Part shown: positions 52,547-61,491 of the stretch, one piece after another | How the letters are laid out: every line of letters starts with the position of its first letter | Numbering within the stretch: position 1 is the stretch's first letter | Assembly: GCA_017507045.1 (NCBI GenBank) | Contig: JAFWBP010000012.1 | Coordinates: 1-64,000, forward strand | Direction of reading: 5' to 3' | From: Clostridia bacterium | Lineage (GTDB): Bacteria > Bacillota > Clostridia > Christensenellales > Borkfalkiaceae | Length of the DNA stretch: 64,000 nucleotides | The notes under the pieces: model-generated | Seen by the model: only the letters and a program-made list of their open reading frames with translations | Databases searched by the model: none | What the model was told of the DNA's origin: nothing | Program-made: the position numbers and the translations under genes

Positions 52547-54088
52547 ATGCGTAGATTTCATTATTTCCTGCGGGGGAGGCTATTTCCGTGTGCGCTTCTT
52601 TTCCTGCTAATTGTAGCAGGGATCGCGGCGCTCGCAATTTGGCTCCCACGCCTACTCGCGCCCGTAGCAATTCTCGAACGGGCGTTTTCGCTATCCGTCG
52701 CCATTGCCGTGATTTCGGCAGATGAGCCATGCGAAACGAAAATTGCAAAGCTCACGCTTCTTTTCCTTCCTTGGATGGGCGCGGCGCTGTGTATTTTCTT
52801 TCGCGCGCCTGCGCGCCGCTCGGCACCCTCGGTGTTTTTTGAAGAAGGCAAACAGGAAGCCTTTCACTCTTCCGGTAGCCCCGATTTCGGACACGGTGCC
52901 CTCATAAAGCGCGTTGCCGCACTTTCTAAAAGGCTTTCGGGGCTTTTTTTCGCACACGCGGACTCAGTGCAATACTTTCCCGTAGGGCATGAGATGTATG
53001 CGCGATTCCGATGCGATCTTAAAGCCGCGAAGCACCGTATCTTTCTCGAATATTACATCATCGCGCAGGGCTCCTTCTGGGGAGATATCCTCGAGATTTT
53101 AACAGAAAAAGCGAAAGCCGGGGTGGACGTGCGCGTCATTTATGATGATTTCGGCTGCAGCTTTACCCTGCCCGAAGATTACTGCAACGAATTAAAACGG
53201 CGCAACGTGAAAGCGGCGATCTACCGCCCCGTTAAGGTGGGGCGCGGATTTGGTCGGCGCGATCATAGAAAGCTCGCCGTGATAGACGGCGTTGCCTATA
53301 CCGGCGGCATCAACCTGGCCGATGAATACGTTGGTAAGCTACTCCGATTCGGGCACTGGAAGGATAGTGCCATTCGCCTTGAAGGGGATGTTTCTGCATT
53401 TTCGAAGCTCTTTCTTCAGACATGGTATGCCTTAAACCCTTTCGAGAAGACATCTTTGGGAGATTTCCATGTTTCTCTTCCTAAAGAGCAGAGCGCGCGT
53501 GCAAGTGAAATCGCTTCACTTCGCCATGAATTTCTTAGCAGCACACAGGCTTCAACCGTTCCATACGTACCCGTTGCCGATTGGGCGAATGCCGCGCAGC
53601 GCACATTCCCCAAGCTTTTGCCTCTCGTTGCCGCGCACGCACGGTCGCGCCTGTGGATGTTTACCCCCTACCTCTCCCTTCCACGTGAGGCGGAGGAAGC
53701 GCTCCGCTCAGCGGCACTGAGCGGCGTGGACGTTCGCATTATGATCCCTCACGTTCCCGATAAGAAAACGGTGTTTTTTCTCACGCGCGCCTATGCACGC
53801 AGATTGGAGCGTGCAGGGGTTCGTATTCGCGAATATGCGCCCGGCTTTCTGCACGCAAAGAGCTTTTCCGTAGACGGGCAATACGCCTTCGTTTCCAGCT
53901 ACAATCTCGATTTCCGCAGCCTCTTCGTGCAGGCGGAGTGCGGCGCATTTTTTGAGAGCAAAGAACTCGCTGAAATGCTTGAAAGAGATTTTGAGAGCGC
54001 GTGGAGGCAAGGCATGCCCGTGAAGAGAGTGGGAAAATTTCAAGAATTCGTTTCTCATGCTTGCATGCTGTTCGCACCCTTGACTTAA
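52547..54088 (+). CDS. cls: cardiolipin synthase (phospholipase D family)
   Basis: A 513-residue membrane enzyme condensing two phosphatidylglycerols. Two N-terminal helices (about 15-35 and 40-85 with a break) anchor it. Two HKD motifs: DHRKLAVIDG near residue 243 and HAKSFSVDGQYAFVSSYNLD (core HAKSFSVDG) near 435. The first motif reads HRK, with His and Lys kept at the normal spacing. Start ATG has no clear ribosome-binding site. A GGCGCC...GGCACC hairpin lies just upstream. Confidence 0.92.
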   Translation: MRRFHYFLRGRLFPCALLFLLIVAGIAALAIWLPRLLAPVAILERAFSLSVAIAVISADEPCETKIAKLTLLFLPWMGAALCIFFRAPARRSAPSVFFEEGKQEAFHSSGSPDFGHGALIKRVAALSKRLSGLFFAHADSVQYFPVGHEMYARFRCDLKAAKHRIFLEYYIIAQGSFWGDILEILTEKAKAGVDVRVIYDDFGCSFTLPEDYCNELKRRNVKAAIYRPVKVGRGFGRRDHRKLAVIDGVAYTGGINLADEYVGKLLRFGHWKDSAIRLEGDVSAFSKLFLQTWYALNPFEKTSLGDFHVSLPKEQSARASEIASLRHEFLSSTQASTVPYVPVADWANAAQRTFPKLLPLVAAHARSRLWMFTPYLSLPREAEEALRSAALSGVDVRIMIPHVPDKKTVFFLTRAYARRLERAGVRIREYAPGFLHAKSFSVDGQYAFVSSYNLDFRSLFVQAECGAFFESKELAEMLERDFESAWRQGMPVKRVGKFQEFVSHACMLFAPLT

Positions 54089-54107
54089 AAAGTTTTTAGG
54101 AGACTTT

Positions 54108-54641
54108 ATGAAATACATCATTGCATCTGATATTCACGGCTCAGCGCATTATTGCCGCCTTCTCAAAGAACGTTTTTTAGAGGAGGGCGCACAAAAGCTG
54201 ATTTTACTTGGCGATTTGCTCTATCACGGCGCGCGCAATGCCCTCCCGAAAGAGTACGGCACCCTCGCATGCGCCACCATCCTCAACGAGCTCAAAGATG
54301 ATATTCTCTGCGTTAGAGGCAACTGCGATAGCGAGGTGGATACCCTCGTTCTCGAATTTCCCATTGGCGCGGAGTACTGCATTCTTCTCGCAGATAAGCG
54401 CACCCTCATCCTCACGCACGGGCACAAGATGCCCGCCTCCCTCAAAAAGGGCGACGTTCTCATCAACGGACACTTTCACGTGCCGGCCTACGAGGAACGG
54501 GAAAATTATACCTATGTGAACTGCGGCTCCGTTTCCATTCCGAAGGAAAATTCTCCGCATAGCTATCTCGTTTTCGAAGGCGATACTTTCACATGGAAAG
54601 ATGTGGAAACGGGCAAGCCCTTCAAGGTGGCTAACCTTTGA
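54108..54641 (+). CDS. yfcE: YfcE-family metallophosphoesterase
   Basis: A 177-residue calcineurin-like phosphodiesterase. Metal motifs: ASDIHGSAHY, LGDLLYHGARN, VRGNCDSEVD, LTHGH and NGHFHVP. YfcE proteins hydrolyse phosphodiesters in vitro; the cellular substrate is unknown. TAGGAGAC precedes the ATG, 20 bases after cls. Confidence 0.93.
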   Translation: MKYIIASDIHGSAHYCRLLKERFLEEGAQKLILLGDLLYHGARNALPKEYGTLACATILNELKDDILCVRGNCDSEVDTLVLEFPIGAEYCILLADKRTLILTHGHKMPASLKKGDVLINGHFHVPAYEERENYTYVNCGSVSIPKENSPHSYLVFEGDTFTWKDVETGKPFKVANL

Positions 54642-54671
54642 AATTATTTTCAAGAATTTTTTGCTTGCCTC

Positions 54672-54700
54672 TTGACATTTCTGCATTTATTGTGTACAAT
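54672..54700 (+). promoter_or_regulatory. promoter of the 78-residue membrane protein
   Basis: TTGACA, 17 bases, TACAAT, 31 bases before the ATG. Confidence 0.75.
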
Positions 54701-54730
54701 GATAATATAAAACATATAAGGAGATGTGCT

Positions 54731-54967
54731 ATGGCTAAAAAATCTGGTCTTGCTGACGTTCTTTGGGGATTACCTTGGATTCTGAAGCTTCTCGTTGCGA
54801 TTTTCTTTGATGTTGTGTTTGGTGTATGCCGTTTCGTTGACGGTATTCTTCAGGGCGATATCATTAAGATCATCATCGGTTTCTTCTGGATCTTCTATGG
54901 CCTTGGTATCGGTTGGATCATCGATATCATTTGCGTTGCTCTTAATATTAGACCTTTCTTCTTCTAA
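54731..54967 (+). CDS. small two-helix membrane protein
   Basis: A 78-residue protein with two long hydrophobic stretches (about 16-40 and 45-72) and the pattern FYGLGIGWIIDIICVALN. No family is recognised with confidence; the glycine-rich turn is like small stress-related or TM2-type proteins. ATAAGGAG precedes ATG 54731. It has its own promoter and terminator, so is separately expressed. Confidence 0.75.
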   Translation: MAKKSGLADVLWGLPWILKLLVAIFFDVVFGVCRFVDGILQGDIIKIIIGFFWIFYGLGIGWIIDIICVALNIRPFFF

Positions 54968-54980
54968 TGTAAGGACACGA

Positions 54981-55010
54981 AAAAAACCGTCTCTTCGGAG
55001 ACGGTTTTTT
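54981..55010. terminator. bidirectional terminator
   Basis: AAAAAACCGTCTC-TTCG-GAGACGGTTTTTT, between the small membrane protein gene and the convergent PAS-SpoIIE gene. Confidence 0.9.
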
Positions 55011-55048
55011 AATTTATTTCGGGCGAAGCGCTCGCCCTTACGATTCTT

Positions 55049-56107
55049 TTACAAATCAAATGCGATTGCCGTGATATCATCTGCAAAAACGCCGCAGAAG
55101 TTTTTAAGCGCCGCCTTTAAACGCTCGATGAAGCGCTCGGCATTTTCTGAATGGGCGAGCACCGTTTCCACGCGTTCCAGCCCAAACTGCTCGCCGGAAG
55201 GCGATTTGCTCTCCAAAACGCCATCGGTAATAAGTGCGAGAATGCTCCCCTTTTCATAACCGAGCGTGTGATCTTCATAGCGGAAATCGGGGATCCAGGT
55301 GGAGATGGGGGGCGTGCTGCCCTCGATCTCCGAAATACCATCCTCGCCCTTTAAAAGCATAGGCGCATTGTGCCCGGCAAAGCAATAGGTGATCTCCTGC
55401 CTTCTTTCATCAATGCACACAGCCGCCGCCGTGATATAAGAGCGTTCATCAAGATTGAGCTCTTGGAATTTCGCATTGAGCCCTGTGAGCGCCCTTGCCG
55501 GCGATGGATCGCTTCGATCCCAACCAGCCTTCACGAAGGCGGAAAGCATTCCTGCGGCAACTCCCTTTCCGGAGACATCTGCAAGGAATCCCATCGTGTT
55601 CCCCCCTACCATGTACACGTCTGGCAGGTCGCCGCCGATTTCGCGGCAGGGAATATAGGTAAAGGAATAGGGCGTGCCGCCCAGCCCGGTTGCAGGAGGC
55701 AGAAGGCGCTGCTGAATGCTCTGCGCCGAGTGCATTTCTCGCGCGATCTCCATCTCGTAGGCGTTATCCACAACGCCGAGAAGGTATTTCCCGAGCGGCT
55801 GTACCTTCATGCGGAGCGCGATTCCCTCGCCGCCGCTTCGCAAAATAATTTTGCGGAAAGCGGTTTTGCCGCTCCTTAAAACGTCTTGAAAGAGATTTTT
55901 GAGCGGGCAATAGGCACAGCGCACGCCATCGCCACACGCGCCCTCGCGCTCGCCGCAATCGGTTACATCTCTAAGCGTTCCTTTGAACCGCACCGAGCGG
56001 AAGTACTCACCGAATGCGCGGTTCACGTACCGTACTTTGAAATTTTTATCGACGACGATTGCCGCCGTGGGAATGTTATCCAATACTTCCCGATAGAAAT
56101 TCGCCAT
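55049..56107 (-). CDS. PAS - SpoIIE/RsbU-type serine phosphatase
   Basis: A 352-residue PP2C-family signalling phosphatase. Residues 1-115 are a PAS domain with an inserted cysteine set, C-x6-C-x5-C-x2-C (DCGEREGACGDGVRCAYCP), which could hold a metal or iron-sulfur cluster. Residues 125-350 are the SpoIIE catalytic domain: IQQRLLPP, GGDLPDVY, FLADVSGKGVAAG, ITDGVLES, and DDITAIAFD. It would dephosphorylate an anti-sigma antagonist-type protein in response to redox or ligand. It ends next to, and is 1 base downstream of, the lipid-kinase gene. Confidence 0.88.
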   Translation of the reverse strand: MANFYREVLDNIPTAAIVVDKNFKVRYVNRAFGEYFRSVRFKGTLRDVTDCGEREGACGDGVRCAYCPLKNLFQDVLRSGKTAFRKIILRSGGEGIALRMKVQPLGKYLLGVVDNAYEMEIAREMHSAQSIQQRLLPPATGLGGTPYSFTYIPCREIGGDLPDVYMVGGNTMGFLADVSGKGVAAGMLSAFVKAGWDRSDPSPARALTGLNAKFQELNLDERSYITAAAVCIDERRQEITYCFAGHNAPMLLKGEDGISEIEGSTPPISTWIPDFRYEDHTLGYEKGSILALITDGVLESKSPSGEQFGLERVETVLAHSENAERFIERLKAALKNFCGVFADDITAIAFDL

Positions 56108-56108
56108 G

Positions 56109-56969
56109 TCAGCCTCGGAACATGCGGAGCTTTCCGCTCACGATCTTAACGTTTAAGGTTTCGGAGGCAACAAGCTCGCCATCAAGCTGAACGTACTTGC
56201 CTGCCAATTGCCTGATGCGCGCCTCCTCGCACAGAACGTGGCGTGCAATGGGCTCTTCAAGAATTTTTCCGCGCAACAGCTTTATAAGGAGCTTTGGAAG
56301 CTTCCAAAATTTGGGGGTTTCTACAACGACGAGATCGAATTTTCCATCGCCGAGCTCTGCCGGAGGACAGATGCGAAGGCCGCCTCCGAATTGCCTGCCG
56401 TTGCACGCCGCCGCGATATATGCGTTTATCGTATAGGTTTCTCCGTTTTCCGTCACTTCAATTTCTTGCCCACGGAAGGAAAACAAAGCGCCGATCAGGC
56501 CACGCAGGTACTTGCCCTTCTTGCTCCCACGCTTCATGCGATAGGTTCGTTCGAGGGTATCAACATCGATCCCAAGGCCGGCAACATTCATGCTGCGAAG
56601 CCCGCCGCCACATTCAAGGTAATCGGTAAATTTCGGTTCGCCGCTCAAAATAAGCTCCAGCGCAGGAAGCCCTTCAGGGATGCCTGCCGTTGCCGCAAAA
56701 TCGTTCCCCGTTCCCACGGGAATGAGCCCGAGCACCGTCGTCTCGGGCATGGTTATTCCGGAGAGCACGTCGTTCAATGTTCCGTCGCCACCAACTGCAA
56801 CGATCGTAGCAGGCGATTGCGTGAGCTGCGCCGTGATCAAACGCGTTTCTTCTTTGCTTGCACCTGCATGGATCCCGTATTCGATCCCCTCTTCCTGCAT
56901 GCGTACTTTGATCGCATCAAGGATATGATTGATATTTTTTGCATTGGGGTTGACGACGAAGTGCAGCAC
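56109..56969 (-). CDS. diacylglycerol/lipid kinase (DagK/YegS family)
   Basis: A 286-residue soluble lipid kinase. VNPNAKNINHIL start, the nucleotide-binding GGDGTLNDVLSG (about 62-73), GTGNDFA, and acidic metal-binding segments toward the C-terminus. Gram-positive DgkB phosphorylates diacylglycerol recycled from lipoteichoic acid; the substrate here is inferred. The start GTG 56969 follows AAAGGTG and fits the family length; a TTG 14 codons upstream lies on the -10 box. Confidence 0.88.
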   Translation of the reverse strand: MLHFVVNPNAKNINHILDAIKVRMQEEGIEYGIHAGASKEETRLITAQLTQSPATIVAVGGDGTLNDVLSGITMPETTVLGLIPVGTGNDFAATAGIPEGLPALELILSGEPKFTDYLECGGGLRSMNVAGLGIDVDTLERTYRMKRGSKKGKYLRGLIGALFSFRGQEIEVTENGETYTINAYIAAACNGRQFGGGLRICPPAELGDGKFDLVVVETPKFWKLPKLLIKLLRGKILEEPIARHVLCEEARIRQLAGKYVQLDGELVASETLNVKIVSGKLRMFRG

Positions 56970-57002
56970 CTTTTCACCTTTTGTAAAAGTTTTTCTACCT
57001 AT

Positions 57003-57031
57003 ATTATACAATATCCTTTCGGGAATTGCAA
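57003..57031 (-). promoter_or_regulatory. promoter of the lipid-kinase gene
   Basis: Minus-strand TTGCAA, 17 bases, TATAAT. The -35 TTGCAA (57026-57031) is palindromic and also serves as -35 for the divergent cca promoter. Confidence 0.7.
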
Positions 57032-57054
57032 TTTTTTTCGGAATCTGTTATACT
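57026..57054 (+). promoter_or_regulatory. cca promoter, placed for a leaderless mRNA
   Basis: Plus-strand TTGCAA, 17 bases, TATACT, ending 6 bases before the GTG start of cca. Shares its -35 with the divergent promoter. Confidence 0.7.
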
Positions 57055-57060
57055 GTTCCT

Positions 57061-58410
57061 GTGAAAAATTTTTTACCGAAAAACTTGATCACGCTTGCAA
57101 ACGCGTGCACGCACCCGCTCTACTTAGTGGGAGGAAGTGTGCGAGATTTTCTTGCAGGATATCCGCTCACGGAAAAGACGGATTGGGATATTTCTTCCCC
57201 CATGCCGGAGGAGGAGCTTCTTCGCGCCGCCGAAAAATGCGGCATCCATGCCCGCGCTGTGTACCGCAACACGGGAACCGTGAAGCTGGAGGATGGCGCC
57301 CGTTGCGGCTACGAATTCACCAGGTTCCGCGCCGATAGGTACGTTCGCGGCATGCACGTTCCTTCAGAGATCACCTTCACGGAAGATATTGCCTGTGACG
57401 CTCGTCGCCGCGATTTCTGCGTGAACGCAATCTACTACGATATCCGTGCGGAAAAATTTGTTGATCCTCTCTGTGGTATTCCGGATATCGAGGCGCGTAC
57501 GCTCCGTACGGTGCGCGAATCGGAACGCGTATTCGGCGAGGACGGGCTTCGCCTCATGCGCCTTGCTCGCCTTTGTGCCGAAACGGGATTCCTGCCCGAT
57601 CATTCCTGCCGAGAAGGGGCGAAGGTAAACGCCGCTCTCATTGAAGACATTGCTCCCGAACGCATTTTTGCCGAACTGCGCCTTCTGCTCTTCTCCGATG
57701 AAAAGCACCGAGATCAAGCTGCGCCCTACCGCGGACTCACCGTTCTTAAGGAGACGGGCGTGCTTGCACATATCCTGCCCGAACTCGCTCTTGGCGACGG
57801 TATGGAGCAAAGAAGGGACTACCATGCCCACGATGTGCTTGAGCATTCGCTGCGCTGCGTGAAGTACGCACCGCCCGAAATTCGTTTCGCGGCGCTCCTG
57901 CACGATGTAGGTAAGCCCTACTGTTTTCTTCATGACGGAAACTTCCACGCCCACCCCGAAGAGGGTGCACGCATCGCAAAAGAGATACTGGCTCGCCTCA
58001 AAGCGCCCAAGCAGCTCACAGAAGAGACGTGTGCGCTCATCAAGCTTCATATGCTCGACCTCGATTGCCGCATGAAGCCGAATAAAGTGCGGAAGCAACT
58101 GCTTTCCTGCGGCACACTCCTTCCCGCCCTCCTTGCCCTCAAGCAAGCGGATTATATGGCGTGTAAGGACGATTTCTCCACTGCTCCCACCGTGGAGAAG
58201 TGGAGAAAAATCTACGGCGAAATGAAAGCGGAGGGCGTGCCGTTTACCGTGCGCGAGCTTGCGCTTGGCGGACGGGAAATACAGGCGCTTGGCGTACCCA
58301 AGGAACAAACCGCCTCCGTACTTTCCAAACTCCTCGATTTCTGCCTCTATGACGGGGCACGGAATACGCGAGAAACTCTGGAAAAATTCGTGCGAAACAA
58401 CTTAGAATAA
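57061..58410 (+). CDS. cca: CCA tRNA nucleotidyltransferase
   Basis: A 449-residue enzyme that adds or repairs the 3' CCA of tRNAs. Class II features: YLVGGSVRD, metal-binding DWDISSP, ARRRDFCVNAI, and RLMRLARLCAE. A C-terminal HD domain (ALLHDVGKP) adds phosphohydrolase-like capacity. The start GTG 57061 gives the normal distance to LVGG; there is no Shine-Dalgarno, and a consensus -10 ends 6 bases before, so a leaderless mRNA is expected. The frame extends further upstream but overlaps the divergent gene. Confidence 0.93.
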   Translation: MKNFLPKNLITLANACTHPLYLVGGSVRDFLAGYPLTEKTDWDISSPMPEEELLRAAEKCGIHARAVYRNTGTVKLEDGARCGYEFTRFRADRYVRGMHVPSEITFTEDIACDARRRDFCVNAIYYDIRAEKFVDPLCGIPDIEARTLRTVRESERVFGEDGLRLMRLARLCAETGFLPDHSCREGAKVNAALIEDIAPERIFAELRLLLFSDEKHRDQAAPYRGLTVLKETGVLAHILPELALGDGMEQRRDYHAHDVLEHSLRCVKYAPPEIRFAALLHDVGKPYCFLHDGNFHAHPEEGARIAKEILARLKAPKQLTEETCALIKLHMLDLDCRMKPNKVRKQLLSCGTLLPALLALKQADYMACKDDFSTAPTVEKWRKIYGEMKAEGVPFTVRELALGGREIQALGVPKEQTASVLSKLLDFCLYDGARNTRETLEKFVRNNLE

Positions 58411-58475
58411 TGCATTTTTACACAGCAAGGTAAAAATTTCTATCCGCAAAAAAACCAAACGTGCACGCCATTGAT

Positions 58476-58545
58476 ATGATAACGAGTAATTTGAAAAAAC
58501 ACTTGATTTTTTCGCGCGTGTGTATTATAATAGACATGATAACGA
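58476..58545 (+). repeat. direct repeat flanking the promoter of the repeat protein
   Basis: ATGATAACGA occurs at 58476-58485 and 58536-58545, 60 bases apart, on either side of the -35/-10 pair. Possible operator half-sites. Confidence 0.5.
58503..58531 (+). promoter_or_regulatory. promoter of the 915-residue repeat protein
   Basis: TTGATT, 17 bases, TATAAT, 39 bases before the ATG at 58571. Confidence 0.7.
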
Positions 58546-58570
58546 AACCGAACGATCAGCGAGGTGTTTT

Positions 58571-61318
58571 ATGAGCAATAAGAAAAACGAAAAGCCGCTC
58601 TATGATGAATGGGGAGACCCTATCAAAACGCGTAAAGCAAAGCCGCAAGCGGAACCCCTTCTTGATGAATGGGGCGACCCGGTGAAACGTATACGCGTTC
58701 AGGGCAGCGCGCTGAAGCAACACCAATCGGAACAGGATAAGCTCAAGCTCGAAAAAGAACTCGTTGAGCGCGGGCTCATTTTCCCGCGCGCCCACTACAT
58801 GCCCAAGGCGAAGCTCAGAGGCGTTGTAGCCCTCGTTCTCGCCTTCCTCTTCGGCATGCTCGTGGTGGTGGGCGGTATCCTCGGTGCAGGTATCTGGGTA
58901 GGTACGAGCATGGAGGTGGGGGATATTCTCGGCTTTGTTTGGAGCGAGGAAGACTACAGCAAATACCTCAGCGAAGAATATTCCAAGCTCAAGATTCCCG
59001 AATTCGTGCAAGAGCTCATGGAAAACGAATTCAGCTCGCTTGAAGATCTTTCGGCCGTTTCTCCTGCAGTAGACGGCATCGTCACCCAGCTTCTTACCGG
59101 CGAGGGCGATTACGGGTTCATCCCCTTCTGCCTCGCAGATTACGGCGTTCTTGCCGATAAAGCCAAGCTGATGAACACGCCTTTTGAAGGCCTCGGTGCT
59201 TATTTCGCCGATGAAGTGGTTCCCGGCATCGAGCTTGCAGGGCTTTTATCTGCTTTCGGTATCAATCTTGAAGATCCCATTCTCCGTGCAATCTGCTATG
59301 GGGAGGAAGGCGTTGATTTCGACGTGGTAGACGGTGAAATCTTCATGCGCGGGGAAGCGACTCCCACCACCATCGGAACTCTTATGAACGGGTTCGACGG
59401 CGTTTTGAAAAATATCAGCCTTGGTACCCTACTGCAATTAAACAGCGGAAATATCACCGCAGATACGGTTGAGAATAACGCCGCCATGTACGCACTTGCT
59501 TATGGCGCATACGGCATTGATTATGCGATCGTAAACGGCGAGATCGTGATGAACGAGGGTAAAAAAGCAACTACTGTGGGTGATCTCATGGGTGCTGCTT
59601 CGAGCTTCCTCGAAAACCTCGATCTCGGCGCGCTGCTCGGGCTGAGCGTAAACGCAACGGAACAAAAAATTGCAGATAACGGCGTGATGTACGCGCTTGC
59701 CTACGGCGCACGCGGCACCGATTGGGAGGTTACGGCAAAGGGAACCGTTGCTATGCTCGGCGCACGCGCAGCCACCACGATCGGCCAGCTCATGAAAAAT
59801 TCCACTTCGCTCATTAAGGGAATGGAGTTGGAGTCGCTTATGGGCGTACCCGATCCAAGCGCTGACGAGATCATTTACTACGTGCTCTACGGTTCGAAGG
59901 ACCGCTATACCGTGCACGCAGACGGTTCCATTACGATGAATACCGATCCGAACACGGGCATGCCCTATCCCAAGCGCACGGTAAACGACCTTATGGAGGA
60001 TAGCCTGCTCGACGGCATGAAGATCTCCGATATCTTCAATACCGCAGGCGCAAGTTCCCTCCTCAGCGCGATTTCCGGTTGGTACGTAACCGATCTCTCC
60101 AACGCCGAGAAGCTCGAACAGCTCAAAATCGGCGATATCCTCGGCGAAAGCGATTCTTCCCTCGTTGAAGCGATTGCGGGAATGACGATCGGCGATCTCA
60201 AACAAGATGGCGCGCTCGACGGTTTGAATATCGGCGAGGTGCTCGGCGTTACCAATGAAGATTCTCAGCTCATGCAAGCAATTGCAGATATGTCGATTGC
60301 AGACCTCAAAAAGAACGGCGCGCTCGATGATATCACCATCGGCAAGCTACTCGGCGAAGGTGGCAACTCAGGCATTCTGCAGGCTCTGAAGGATTTCACG
60401 CTCGGTGATCTTAAGGAGCAGGAAACCTTCAACAATCTTGAGATCGGGAAAGTTTTGGGCATAGAAAACGCTACCGGCTTTATGGGAGCGATCGCCGATT
60501 GGAGTATTGGAGATCTTACCGATCAAAGCAAGATCGAATCTCTTACCCTCGGCGCCGTGATGACGCTTGAAGGCGAAGTTCCGCCCATTCTCAACGCACT
60601 CAAGGATACGGAGATCGGCAAACTTTCCGAGAAGGTGGATACTCTCCGCCTCGGCGAGATCATGGATGCAACTGCGATCGATTCCAACAAAATTTTGAAG
60701 CACCTGAAGGATAGCACGCTCAATACGCTTTCCCAGGATATCGGCACGCTCACTATCGGCAAAGTTTTTGAAGACGAAATTTATTCGTACATGGAGGTCA
60801 AAAGCGGCATCACCTACCAAGCCCTCTACAATGCTTATTTCGGTGATCATCACGGCACGCCCGGCTACCTTATTGATGGTTGCGGCAACAATCCCGATGC
60901 GATTCCGCAAGCAATTGCAAACGACATCGTGGTGCAATCGCGCCCCGTTGAAAACGGCAGCGGCGAGATGGAATTTTATTACATGAACGGGACGCAGGAA
61001 GTGAAGCTCGAGCGGTATCTCTCCGGTTTCTGGTATCTCATGCTCCGCGGAGACGATGCGCTGAACACCCCCGTACTCGAACTTGACAGCCTCCTTCCCG
61101 ATACTTCGCATGCCATGCAGGATACCAACCTTGCAAGCCTTTGGTTCTTCGGAGTTCTCACGGAGTGCCCCTACCTTGAGTTTGACGTGGCGATAACTTT
61201 CGGCCACGGCACGCCCGGCTCTGCAGGTTTCTATACGAGCACCGTTACCAATCTCAACGAAGTTGCAATCAGTGAGATGGTGGCGCTTATCAAGGCGCTT
61301 ACCGATCCCATCATTTAA
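58571..61318 (+). CDS. large membrane-anchored repeat protein of unknown function
   Basis: A 915-residue protein. The N-terminal cytosolic tail has tandem units with YDEWGDPIK and LDEWGDPVK. One transmembrane helix (about 95-118) is followed by a long outside region. About residues 240-480 hold three units of about 75 residues built on MYALAYGA and TTVGDLM. About 490-740 hold leucine-rich units of about 36 residues with the pattern IGDLK..GALD.L.IG.VLG. The C-terminal 170 residues differ and contain HGTPG. I know no named family; an extracellular scaffold or cell-surface role is inference. Start ATG 58571 with GAGGTG; the frame opens earlier at 58520. Confidence 0.75.
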   Translation: MSNKKNEKPLYDEWGDPIKTRKAKPQAEPLLDEWGDPVKRIRVQGSALKQHQSEQDKLKLEKELVERGLIFPRAHYMPKAKLRGVVALVLAFLFGMLVVVGGILGAGIWVGTSMEVGDILGFVWSEEDYSKYLSEEYSKLKIPEFVQELMENEFSSLEDLSAVSPAVDGIVTQLLTGEGDYGFIPFCLADYGVLADKAKLMNTPFEGLGAYFADEVVPGIELAGLLSAFGINLEDPILRAICYGEEGVDFDVVDGEIFMRGEATPTTIGTLMNGFDGVLKNISLGTLLQLNSGNITADTVENNAAMYALAYGAYGIDYAIVNGEIVMNEGKKATTVGDLMGAASSFLENLDLGALLGLSVNATEQKIADNGVMYALAYGARGTDWEVTAKGTVAMLGARAATTIGQLMKNSTSLIKGMELESLMGVPDPSADEIIYYVLYGSKDRYTVHADGSITMNTDPNTGMPYPKRTVNDLMEDSLLDGMKISDIFNTAGASSLLSAISGWYVTDLSNAEKLEQLKIGDILGESDSSLVEAIAGMTIGDLKQDGALDGLNIGEVLGVTNEDSQLMQAIADMSIADLKKNGALDDITIGKLLGEGGNSGILQALKDFTLGDLKEQETFNNLEIGKVLGIENATGFMGAIADWSIGDLTDQSKIESLTLGAVMTLEGEVPPILNALKDTEIGKLSEKVDTLRLGEIMDATAIDSNKILKHLKDSTLNTLSQDIGTLTIGKVFEDEIYSYMEVKSGITYQALYNAYFGDHHGTPGYLIDGCGNNPDAIPQAIANDIVVQSRPVENGSGEMEFYYMNGTQEVKLERYLSGFWYLMLRGDDALNTPVLELDSLLPDTSHAMQDTNLASLWFFGVLTECPYLEFDVAITFGHGTPGSAGFYTSTVTNLNEVAISEMVALIKALTDPII

Positions 61319-61369
61319 CTAAGTGAGGAAATTTTTCTTGAAAATTGCGCTTTTCGGGCGCAAAACCCT

Positions 61370-61398
61370 TTGACTTGAAGGAAAAAATCAAGTATAAT
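61370..61398 (+). promoter_or_regulatory. promoter of rpsF-ssb-rpsR
   Basis: TTGACT, 17 bases, TATAAT, 93 bases before rpsF. Confidence 0.8.
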
Positions 61399-61423
61399 AC
61401 TATGTGAAAAAGTCGCAAGCCTT

Positions 61424-61467
61424 GCGTATCGCAGGAAAACGCTGTAACAGCACCTGCAAAGATACGC
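61424..61467 (+). ncRNA. structured leader of rpsF, candidate S6:S18 autoregulatory element
   Basis: GCGTATC / GATACGC closes a stem containing CAGG / CCTG and a terminal GCTGT-A-ACAGC hairpin. CCG triplets follow on the 3' side. Known S6:S18 leaders bind the S6:S18 complex; I infer the same here from position and structure only. Confidence 0.45.
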
Positions 61468-61491
61468 CGAATAAGACCGGGAGGTGAAAGT

